DNA from: Clostridia bacterium
Lineage (GTDB): Bacteria > Bacillota > Clostridia > Christensenellales > Borkfalkiaceae
NCBI GenBank assembly: GCA_017631725.1
Contig: JAGBSS010000130.1
Coordinates: forward strand, 1-5,022
Direction of reading: 5' to 3'
DNA: 5,022 nt
Position 1 is the stretch's first letter. Each line of letters begins with the position of its first letter. The notes beneath the pieces were generated by a model, which was given only the letters and a program-made list of their open reading frames with translations, was not told the DNA's origin and searched no databases. Shown in pieces: positions 1 to 5,022 of this stretch. A program made the position numbers and the translations under genes.

Positions 1-317
1 ATGTTTCTATTTCCTGCCGTTAACAAACTTTTAAAAACGTAGTAAAGGTAATCTTCAAAAGCACGTTCTCTTACGTGAACAGTACCACTTTTGTCGTTTC
101 CAACAGCCCAACTTGCAGGACTATAAGAAATAGATGGTGCAATTAAAATTTCCTTTTTTTCAGCAAGTTTTTCTAAAAGACCTTGTGCAATAAGGGTATC
201 GCAACCATAAGAGCAATGTGGGCCGTGATATTCAACCGTGCCACCAACTATAACAAGTGGAGTGCGTTTTTCTTGTGCGTTTTTAAGTTCTTTTGGGAAA
301 GAATAATCTAAATACAT
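1..317 (-). CDS. Creatininase-family amidohydrolase, 3' part missing (runs off left edge)
   Basis: This is the N-terminal 105 residues of a creatininase-family protein (creatinine amidohydrolase fold, cytoplasmic, metal-dependent cyclic-amide hydrolase). The family signature near the N-terminus is visible as GGTVEYHGPH followed by a GCD at residues 38-40, matching the usual G-S-T-E-Q-H-G-P-H...G-T-D. Glu29, His31 and Asp40 match the first three metal ligands of Pseudomonas creatininase (Glu34, His36, Asp45) with a constant offset of 5. A later SGTVHV (residues 77-82) corresponds to the family's GTisl segment. The family is usually about 240-260 residues, so more than half is missing and the remaining ligands cannot be checked. 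The start is supported by AAGGAG at 325-330, seven bases upstream of the ATG. It lies 25 nt after the creatinase-like gene and is probably cotranscribed. The family also includes mycofactocin and riboflavin/F420-type amidases, so creatinine as substrate is only one possibility. Confidence 0.85.
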   Translation of the reverse strand, partial: MYLDYSFPKELKNAQEKRTPLVIVGGTVEYHGPHCSYGCDTLIAQGLLEKLAEKKEILIAPSISYSPASWAVGNDKSGTVHVRERAFEDYLYYVFKSLLTAGNRN

Positions 318-342
318 AAATTTTCTCCTTTAAAACTAATAA

Positions 343-1518
343 TTAAAATCCAAGTTCGATAATTCCGTGTTTTTCTAAATAATCGGTGTAAGATTCTACG
401 CCGTTTTCCTTAATAGCAATACCTTTTTCCCAACGGCAACCAAAGGTTGAACCAGAAATAAAGGTGTCTACTTGGAAGGTCATATTTTTCTTTAAGATGT
501 AGTTAGAAGAAGTTTCCATCCAAGGGGCTTCTACTTCTATCATACCTGTGCCGTGGCAAGGCCCGTAAACGTAGTTTTTGCCATAGCCTGCTTCTTTAAA
601 CATTTCAAGGAATTTTTTAGGAACAACGTCTGCAGGGATGCCTGCTTTTAAGTTTTCCGTTGTCCAATTATGCATTTTTAAGCAGAATTCTACAAGTTCT
701 TTCTTTTCGCCTTCAGATTTGCCCATAAATACAGGTAAACCGATAGCAGGGGAATAACCATCTATTTTAGCGGAAAGGTTTAATTGAACGATATCGTTTT
801 TGCCAATTTGCTTATAGGTAGAACGGCTTATTGCGTGGCGAGTAGAAGATTCACTAAACACGTACATAGGAAGACCTTCATATTCTGCGCCGTTTTCATA
901 AATAACTTTTTGTGCAATACCAACCATTTGAAGTTCGGTTACACCCGGTTTTAAAGCCTTAATAACTTCGTCTGTTGCGAGTTCAACAATTCTAAAACCT
1001 TCTTTAATGCAAGCGAGTTCGTTCTGGCTTTTAATAGAACGAAGTTCTACCATAATATCGCTACAAACGGAAATTTCAGCATTTTTAAAGGTGGCTTTTA
1101 AGCCGTCCATTATAGGAAGGGTGCATTCTACGTAGCTCCCAAGACCAATTTTAATGTTTTCGCCTGTTGCACCAACGTAGTTAAACGCATCTTTAAACGT
1201 ATCTGGAATAAGTTCTGGATAAGCTGGGTCAGCAGATTCACGGAATTCTTTTAAAACCATAACCTTATCTATTTTACCAAAGTCTTTAGCAAAAATAGCA
1301 GATTCAGGACCAACTAATAAAACAGCTTTTCCGCTAGCGCCAATTAAAACACCAGCACGTTCGAAAAGTGGCCAAAAGCCGGAAAAATATCTTGCATTTG
1401 CATAGTCGCTTTCAGTGGAAACAACAAGCATTGCATCTAAACCTTTTGCTGCAATCAATTTTGCCGCTTTTTGAATTCTTTCTTGATATTCGTAATCTGG
1501 AATACAAATTCTTGACAT
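343..1518 (-). CDS. Creatinase-like M24 family protein (pita-bread fold, peptidase metal site degenerate)
   Basis: This 391-residue protein has the two-domain layout of creatinase/aminopeptidase P: an N-terminal creatinase domain (about 12-155, with the YFSGF motif at 44-48) and a C-terminal pita-bread catalytic domain (about 165-385). His228 sits where the family has its conserved His, equivalent to the catalytic His232 of creatinase. HGTG at 322-325 and Glu364 are also kept. However, the two Asp metal ligands of M24 peptidases are replaced (the segment NLSAKIDGYSPAIG, 247-260), and the usual Glu of the TFxxEP motif reads as Asp351. It is therefore unlikely to be an ordinary Xaa-Pro peptidase. 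Phe52-x-Arg54 resembles the substrate-contacting F-x-R of creatinase, recalled from memory and not aligned. A non-metal C-N hydrolase acting on a small amide or guanidino compound is the best inference. An ATG 60 nt upstream is in frame, but the ATG at 1516-1518 is preferred: GAGG at 1525-1528 is six bases away and the longer version would cover the promoter. It is the first gene of the operon with the creatininase homologue, divergent from the AraC gene. Confidence 0.85.
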   Translation of the reverse strand: MSRICIPDYEYQERIQKAAKLIAAKGLDAMLVVSTESDYANARYFSGFWPLFERAGVLIGASGKAVLLVGPESAIFAKDFGKIDKVMVLKEFRESADPAYPELIPDTFKDAFNYVGATGENIKIGLGSYVECTLPIMDGLKATFKNAEISVCSDIMVELRSIKSQNELACIKEGFRIVELATDEVIKALKPGVTELQMVGIAQKVIYENGAEYEGLPMYVFSESSTRHAISRSTYKQIGKNDIVQLNLSAKIDGYSPAIGLPVFMGKSEGEKKELVEFCLKMHNWTTENLKAGIPADVVPKKFLEMFKEAGYGKNYVYGPCHGTGMIEVEAPWMETSSNYILKKNMTFQVDTFISGSTFGCRWEKGIAIKENGVESYTDYLEKHGIIELGF

Positions 1519-1543
1519 AATACACCTCTTGTTTTTTTCTTTT

Positions 1544-1571
1544 ATTATATCATTTTTTTTAAATTTGTCTT
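1544..1571 (-). promoter_or_regulatory. Predicted sigma-A promoter of the creatinase-like/creatininase operon
   Basis: Read on the minus strand, a perfect TATAAT -10 box (1544-1549) lies 16 nt from a weaker -35 box AAGACA (1566-1571, four of six consensus bases). Transcription would start near 1537, leaving a leader of about 20 nt containing the ribosome binding site at 1525-1528. The weak -35 is typical of an activator-dependent promoter. Its -35 box overlaps the -35 box of the divergent AraC promoter by two bases. Confidence 0.6.
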
Positions 1572-1609
1572 TACGCAAAAATAAATTTATGGTATAATAT
1601 TGTAAATTT
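1560..1609. repeat. Three phased TAAATTT heptamers in the divergent promoter region (possible operator)
   Basis: TAAATTT occurs at 1560-1566, 1582-1588 and 1603-1609, with start-to-start spacings of 22 and 21 bp, about two helical turns each. The first two copies extend to TAAATTTGT and TAAATTTAT (8 of 9 identical). The region is very AT-rich, so chance is a real alternative. Still, same-face direct repeats across overlapping promoters are how many AraC-family proteins bind, and the regulator gene is adjacent. Confidence 0.35.
1570..1598 (+). promoter_or_regulatory. Predicted sigma-A promoter of the AraC-family regulator gene
   Basis: A perfect TATAAT at 1593-1598 lies 17 nt downstream of TTTACG at 1570-1575 (four of six -35 consensus bases). 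Transcription would start near 1605, giving a leader of about 22 nt. The ribosome binding site is poor: GGTGGGG at 1619-1625 runs almost into the ATG, which suggests low-level synthesis of the regulator. Confidence 0.55.
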
Positions 1610-1626
1610 TTTTATTTTGGTGGGGT

Positions 1627-2520
1627 ATGCAGTTCGTTCTAAAGCCTTTTAAAACAGAGATTAACATAAAAAAACTTGCAAACATACATTACTTTGAGTT
1701 TACATCTAATTATGAAACGGAAGAAGATAGCCACCCTTTTTTAGAACTTTTATACGTTGATAGTGAAAGTATTATAATAAATTCTGATTCATATTCGGGC
1801 GAATTAAAAGAAGGGCAATTAATTGTTCACGGAGCAATGGAAAAGCATTCTTTAAAATGCGGTGCGACCGCCCCAAACGTTGTTATAATTGGGTTTGAAA
1901 GCAGTTCGGAGAAAATTTCAGAACTTTCTAAAGCACCAATCACTTTGCCGTTAGAATTGAAAAAAATGCTTGCTGAAATTATTAAAGAAGCAAGAACGGT
2001 TTATCTCCCCCCGTATGACGTTCCTAATATTAAAGATATGAAAAAAAGGAACGATTTTTCCTTTGGGGCAGACCAACTAATAAAAAATTATTTGCAAATA
2101 TTTTTAATAAAGTGTTTAAGGTTGCTTGAAAATTCTATTGAAAATAGTCAGTCAGATAAAAATTTCAACCTTAATTTCGAAGGGGATATTGAAAGGGTTA
2201 AAGAGGTAAAAAAATATTTAGATTGCAACTTTGCGCAAAAAATTAACGTTTCAGAGTTATGCTTTTTGTTTGGAACAAACAAAACCACTCTTTCTAAAGA
2301 GTTTAAGCAAGTTTTCAATAAAACTATAATGGAATACGTTAATTGCCTTAAAATAGAGCACACCAAAAGGCTTTTAAGGGAAAACGTTTATACTCTCACG
2401 GAAATAGCGAGCATATTATCTATTAGTTCGGTGCATTATCTTACGGCGCTATTTAAAAAGCACGTTGGGATAACCCCCTCTGAATATTTAAACAAGGTAA
2501 AAAACAAACTTAAAATTTAA
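1627..2520 (+). CDS. AraC-family transcriptional regulator
   Basis: This 297-residue DNA-binding protein has the standard AraC length and layout. Residues about 1-165 form the presumed sensor/dimerisation domain. It has a short cupin-like stretch (KEGQLIVHGAMEKHSL, 61-76), where AraC-type sensors typically have a G-x-L-I...P/H pattern, but the ligand cannot be read from it. Residues about 187-292 are the double helix-turn-helix domain. The first HTH is around INVSELCFLFGTNKTTLSKEFK (206-227, key residues L211, T217, L222, F226). The second is around LTEIASILSISSVHYLTALFKKHVG (257-281), ending in the family hallmark GITPSEYL (281-288). No alternative in-frame start lies just upstream, and the next internal Met (71) would remove much of the sensor. 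It is divergent from the creatinase-like/creatininase operon, which is its most likely target, with the substrate or a breakdown product as likely inducer (inference). The downstream pflB has its own promoter and riboswitch, so it is less likely to be a target. No convincing terminator follows the stop codon. Confidence 0.9.
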   Translation: MQFVLKPFKTEINIKKLANIHYFEFTSNYETEEDSHPFLELLYVDSESIIINSDSYSGELKEGQLIVHGAMEKHSLKCGATAPNVVIIGFESSSEKISELSKAPITLPLELKKMLAEIIKEARTVYLPPYDVPNIKDMKKRNDFSFGADQLIKNYLQIFLIKCLRLLENSIENSQSDKNFNLNFEGDIERVKEVKKYLDCNFAQKINVSELCFLFGTNKTTLSKEFKQVFNKTIMEYVNCLKIEHTKRLLRENVYTLTEIASILSISSVHYLTALFKKHVGITPSEYLNKVKNKLKI

Positions 2521-2544
2521 GTGGTAAAAATTTTATATTTTGAT

Positions 2545-2573
2545 TTGACAAAGTATGCTTGCTTGAGTATAAT
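2545..2573 (+). promoter_or_regulatory. Consensus sigma-A promoter of the riboswitch-pflB-pflA unit
   Basis: TTGACA (2545-2550) and TATAAT (2568-2573) are both perfect consensus hexamers with the ideal 17-nt spacer. Transcription should start near 2580, exactly at the 5' side of the riboswitch P1 stem. Such a strong promoter fits control exerted mainly after initiation, by the riboswitch and terminator. Confidence 0.9.
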
Positions 2574-2579
2574 AAAAGT

Positions 2580-2648
2580 ATACACGACTGACGGACAAAG
2601 CGGTTAACCGCAAGGGAGTGTATGTATAATAAGCCGACCGTCTGGGCA
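2580..2648 (+). promoter_or_regulatory. ZTP/ZMP riboswitch aptamer (pfl motif RNA)
   Basis: The structure can be drawn directly. P1 pairs ATACAC (2580-2585) with GTGTAT (2618-2623). P2 is a perfect GCGG-TTAA-CCGC hairpin (2600-2611), followed by the AAGGGA segment (2612-2617). A 3' subdomain has GCC (2633-2635) facing GGC (2645-2647). The pseudoknot pairs GACGG (2590-2594) with CCGTC (2638-2642). The conserved family landmarks are present: GACTG before the pseudoknot strand, and the 3' CCGYCTGGGCA. Relative to the usual GGCG/CGCC pairing, A2591 and T2641 have changed together, a compensatory pair that supports the fold. The class senses the purine intermediate ZTP/ZMP (AICAR ribotide), which signals shortage of 10-formyl-tetrahydrofolate, and was named after its frequent position ahead of pfl genes. 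Here it precedes pflB and an overlapping terminator, so ligand binding should switch expression on. Confidence 0.9.
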
Positions 2649-2681
2649 GTTCAATTTTCATAAAATTGGATTGCCTTTTTT
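2645..2681 (+). terminator. Riboswitch-controlled intrinsic terminator (expression platform)
   Basis: A 14-bp stem pairs 2645-2658 with 2662-2675 (two G-U wobbles, otherwise Watson-Crick), with a 3-nt loop and six T residues at 2676-2681. Its 5' arm begins with GGCA (2645-2648), which is also the conserved 3' end of the ZTP aptamer. Aptamer and terminator therefore cannot both form fully, which is the transcriptional ON-switch arrangement typical of this class. The pflB ribosome binding site lies outside the hairpin. Confidence 0.9.
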
Positions 2682-2707
2682 AGTATAAATTATGTAAGGA
2701 GAGTGTT

Positions 2708-4933
2708 ATGCAAACAGAAGCTTGGAAGGGTTTTATTGCGGGAAATTGGCAAAATAGTATAGACGTGCGCAATTTTATTCAATGTAATTATCGTGCTTAT
2801 TCTGGCGATGATAAGTTTTTACAAAACGCAACGGAAAGAACAAACGGCATAATGAAAAAGGTAAACGCACTCTTTTTACAAGAACGTAAGGCAGGTGGCG
2901 TTTTAGATATAGACGTTACGACCGTTTCTTCTTTATCAAGTTATGCCCCAGGGTATATAGATAAAGAAAACGAACTTATTGTAGGAATGCAAACGGATTC
3001 CCCCTTAAAGCGTAGCGTAAACCCTTTTGGCGGTATGCGAATGGTAAAGCAAGCGTGCGAGGCTTACGGCATTAGTTTAAGCGAAAAGGTAAAAAACGAA
3101 TTCCGTTTTAGGACAACTCATAACGATGGGGTTTTCCGTGCTTATACAGAAGAAATGCGCCTTGCAAGAAAATGCCACGTTATAACGGGGCTTCCTGATG
3201 CTTACGGCAGGGGCAGAATAATTGGAGACTATCGCCGTGTCGCCCTATATGGCGTTGATAAACTTATTTCTGAAAAACAAAAGGATAAAGAAAGTCTTGC
3301 AATAGAGAATTTTAACGTAGATATTATTCGCTTAAACGAAGAACTTTACCAACAAATTGCATTTTTAGGATATTTAAAGGATATGGCTTTAAGTTACGGC
3401 TATGATATTTCAAGGCCTGCAACAAATGCTAAAGAAGCAATTCAATGGACGTATTTTGCATATCTTGGTGCAATTAAAGAGCAAAATGGTGCGGCAATGT
3501 CGCTTGGTAGAGTAAGTACGTTTTTTGATATTTATATCGAAAGAGATTTATTAAACGGCACTTTAACTGAAATTGAAGCGCAAGAGTTAATTGATGATTT
3601 TGTTATAAAACTTCGAATTGCAAGGCACTTAAGAACGCCAGAGTATAACGAACTTTTTGGTGGCGACCCAATGTGGATAACCGAAGCAGTTGGCGGTATG
3701 GGTGAAGATGGCAGAACGTTAGTGACAAAAAGCAGTTATCGTATTCTTAACACATTATATACGTTAGGTCCTTCGCCAGAGCCAAATCTTACCGTGCTTT
3801 GGTCTAACAACTTGCCAGAAGGGTTTAAAAAATTCTGTGCAAAGGTTTCTTGCGATACAGATTCAATTCAATATGAAAACGACGATTTAATGCGCCCAAT
3901 TTACGGGGATGATTACGCAATTGCTTGCTGTGTTTCGGCAATGAAGGTGGGCAAACAAATGCAATTTTTTGGGGCGCGTTGCAACCTTGCAAAATTGCTT
4001 TTAATTGCTATAAACGGCGGATACGATGCTACAAGCGATATTCACATCGGCCCACAAATGCCCGTTTTAGAAAATTTAGATTTTGAAAGCGTTTTAGATA
4101 GATACAATATTTACATTTCTTGGTTAATGCGTTTATACGTTAATACAATGAACGTTATTCACTATATGCACGATAAATACGCATACGAAAAAACTCAAAT
4201 GGCGCTTCACGATACAGAAGTTAAAAGATTTATGGCTTTTGGCGTTGCAGGGCTTTCCGTTGTGGCAGACTCGCTTTCTGCTATTAAGCACGCACAGGTT
4301 AGCACGGTAAAAAATGAAAAGGGGTTTGTTGTAGATTTTGTTAGACAAGGGGATTTCCCAAAATTTGGTAATGATGACGACAGGGTAGATTTAATTGCAA
4401 AAGACCTTACCCACACCGTTATAACTGAGTTAAGAAAAACCCCTGCGTATAGAAATGCAGAACATACTCTTTCCGTTTTAACCATAACTTCTAACGTAAT
4501 GTATGGTAAAAACACGGGTGCAACTCCAGATGGAAGAAAGGCTTTTGCTCCTTTTGCCCCAGGGGCAAACCCAATGCATAATAGAGAAGAAAACGGTGCT
4601 TTAGCATCACTTAATTCGGTTGCAAAAATTAGCTATAACGATTGTCGTGACGGAATTTCTAACACCTTTTCAATAACTCCAGATGCACTTGGCAAAACGG
4701 AAGGGGAAAGGGTAGATAATTTAGTTAGTATTTTAGATGGCTACTTTAGGAAAAACGCACACCACATTAACGTAAACGTTTTAAATAGAGAAACTCTTTT
4801 AAAGGCATACGAAAACCCAGAAGATTATCCAAATTTAACCATAAGGGTTTCGGGTTATGCAGTAAACTTTAATAAACTTTCCCGCGAGCAACAAAAAGAA
4901 GTAATTTCAAGGACCTTCCATGAAAGTTTGTAA
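2708..4933 (+). CDS. pflB: Formate C-acetyltransferase (pyruvate formate-lyase)
   Basis: This glycyl-radical enzyme converts pyruvate and CoA to acetyl-CoA and formate in anaerobic central metabolism (cytoplasmic homodimer). At 741 residues it is close to the E. coli enzyme (760) and colinear with it along its whole length, for example [11 protein letters not shown] at the N-terminus and [19 protein letters not shown] in the middle. The catalytic pair Cys407-Cys408 (IACCVS) corresponds to Cys418/Cys419. Arg170 and Arg424 match the pyruvate-binding Arg176 and Arg435. The C-terminal radical loop RVSGYAV carries Gly716 (codon 4853-4855), equivalent to Gly734. The adjacent CC, rather than a single Cys with a substrate-specific pocket, separates true PFL from diol dehydratase, choline lyase and similar relatives. 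AAGGAG at 2696-2701, six bases from the ATG, supports the start. Transcription is under the ZTP riboswitch. The activase gene follows, overlapping by 14 nt. Formate made here can feed 10-formyl-tetrahydrofolate synthesis. Confidence 0.97.
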   Translation: MQTEAWKGFIAGNWQNSIDVRNFIQCNYRAYSGDDKFLQNATERTNGIMKKVNALFLQERKAGGVLDIDVTTVSSLSSYAPGYIDKENELIVGMQTDSPLKRSVNPFGGMRMVKQACEAYGISLSEKVKNEFRFRTTHNDGVFRAYTEEMRLARKCHVITGLPDAYGRGRIIGDYRRVALYGVDKLISEKQKDKESLAIENFNVDIIRLNEELYQQIAFLGYLKDMALSYGYDISRPATNAKEAIQWTYFAYLGAIKEQNGAAMSLGRVSTFFDIYIERDLLNGTLTEIEAQELIDDFVIKLRIARHLRTPEYNELFGGDPMWITEAVGGMGEDGRTLVTKSSYRILNTLYTLGPSPEPNLTVLWSNNLPEGFKKFCAKVSCDTDSIQYENDDLMRPIYGDDYAIACCVSAMKVGKQMQFFGARCNLAKLLLIAINGGYDATSDIHIGPQMPVLENLDFESVLDRYNIYISWLMRLYVNTMNVIHYMHDKYAYEKTQMALHDTEVKRFMAFGVAGLSVVADSLSAIKHAQVSTVKNEKGFVVDFVRQGDFPKFGNDDDRVDLIAKDLTHTVITELRKTPAYRNAEHTLSVLTITSNVMYGKNTGATPDGRKAFAPFAPGANPMHNREENGALASLNSVAKISYNDCRDGISNTFSITPDALGKTEGERVDNLVSILDGYFRKNAHHINVNVLNRETLLKAYENPEDYPNLTIRVSGYAVNFNKLSREQQKEVISRTFHESL

Positions 4934-5022
4934 TGAAATTTTAGGCAAAATACACTCTATACAAAGCCTTGGAACGGTAGATGGACCAGGGGTGAGATAC
5001 GTTGTGTTTATGTAAGGCTGTA
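4920..5022 (+). pseudogene. pflA: Pyruvate formate-lyase activating enzyme, N-terminal fragment with in-frame TAA (runs off right edge)
   Basis: PflA is the radical-SAM enzyme that installs the glycyl radical on PFL. The frame starting at the ATG 4920-4922 reads [20 protein letters not shown] followed by [11 protein letters not shown], then TAA (5013-5015), then Gly-Cys. This matches the family N-terminus GxIHSxxSxGTVDGPGxRFxxFxQGC residue for residue, with the stop in place of Gln. The Cys codon at 5019-5021 would be the first cysteine of the CxxxCxxC iron-sulfur motif, so a product ending at the stop (31 residues) has no catalytic core. AAGGA at 4909-4913, inside the end of pflB and six bases from the ATG, supports this start; the later ATG at 4933 hits TAG after two codons. 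The family is about 240-250 residues, so most of the gene lies outside the window. It could be a genuine nonsense mutation (CAA to TAA) or a base error near a contig end. Confidence 0.8.

Noticed and set aside
1519..1578. A 20-residue N-terminal extension of the creatinase-like protein from an upstream in-frame ATG
   Set aside because: It is Lys-rich, not family-like, overlaps the predicted promoter and lacks a ribosome binding site, whereas the ATG at 1516-1518 has GAGG at good spacing.
2148..2366. Minus-strand open frame inside the AraC gene
   Set aside because: It lies wholly within a well-supported gene, has no family resemblance, and reads as an antisense shadow.
2518..2545. Terminator for the AraC gene
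   Set aside because: Only a weak A/T-only inverted stretch (AAAATTTT then ATATTTT) is present, with no GC-containing stem.
2552..2581. AGTAT repeated three times around the pflB promoter
   Set aside because: Spacings are irregular (14 and 11 bp) and the repeats overlap the -10 box and the P1 stem, so they are explained by those elements and AT-richness.
4133..4515. Two minus-strand open frames inside pflB
   Set aside because: Both are antisense to strongly conserved PFL sequence and have no recognisable features.
4933..4944. The ATG overlapping the pflB stop (TAATG) as the pflA start
   Set aside because: That frame hits TAG after two further codons. The ATG at 4920 gives the PflA-like frame and has an AAGGA site.
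5013..5015. TAA read as Gln (alternative genetic code or programmed readthrough)
   Set aside because: The three complete genes in the window all end in TAA and contain no internal in-frame TAA, so nothing supports reassignment. Mutation or sequence error is simpler.

Overview
The window looks like a piece of a low-GC Gram-positive, fermentative anaerobe (Bacillota, probably an uncultured, possibly gut-associated, clostridial lineage). The basis is the AT-rich sequence, strong AAGGAG-type ribosome binding sites, consensus sigma-A promoters, a pyruvate formate-lyase locus and a ZTP riboswitch. Placement below phylum is inference. Both ends cut through genes, so this is a fragment of a larger locus or a short contig.

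Left part, minus strand (1-1518): a two-gene operon. An M24 'pita-bread' protein related to creatinase/aminopeptidase P comes first, followed 25 nt later by a creatininase-family amidohydrolase that runs off the left edge. Creatininase opens the creatinine ring and creatinase cleaves creatine, so finding both folds in one operon suggests a small amidohydrolase pathway. The M24 protein has lost most of the metal ligands of the peptidases and also seems to lack one creatinase catalytic Glu, so the true substrate is open.

Middle (1519-2520): a 108-nt divergent control region followed by an AraC-family regulator on the plus strand. Two back-to-back promoters have overlapping -35 boxes, and three TAAATTT heptamers recur at 21-22 bp intervals. 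This is the usual layout of a regulator controlling the operon opposite it.

Right part, plus strand (2521-5022): a separate unit with a near-perfect sigma-A promoter, a ZTP/ZMP riboswitch (the 'pfl motif'), an overlapping intrinsic terminator, pflB (pyruvate formate-lyase) and the start of pflA (its radical-SAM activase), whose start overlaps the end of pflB. By established knowledge of this riboswitch class, ZTP/ZMP accumulates when 10-formyl-tetrahydrofolate is short. Binding then prevents termination, PFL makes formate, and formate replenishes the one-carbon pool.

The most notable oddity is an in-frame TAA in pflA exactly where the family normally has Gln (FMQGC becomes FM-stop-GC), ten bases from the right edge. 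It is either a nonsense mutation or an end-of-contig sequence error.
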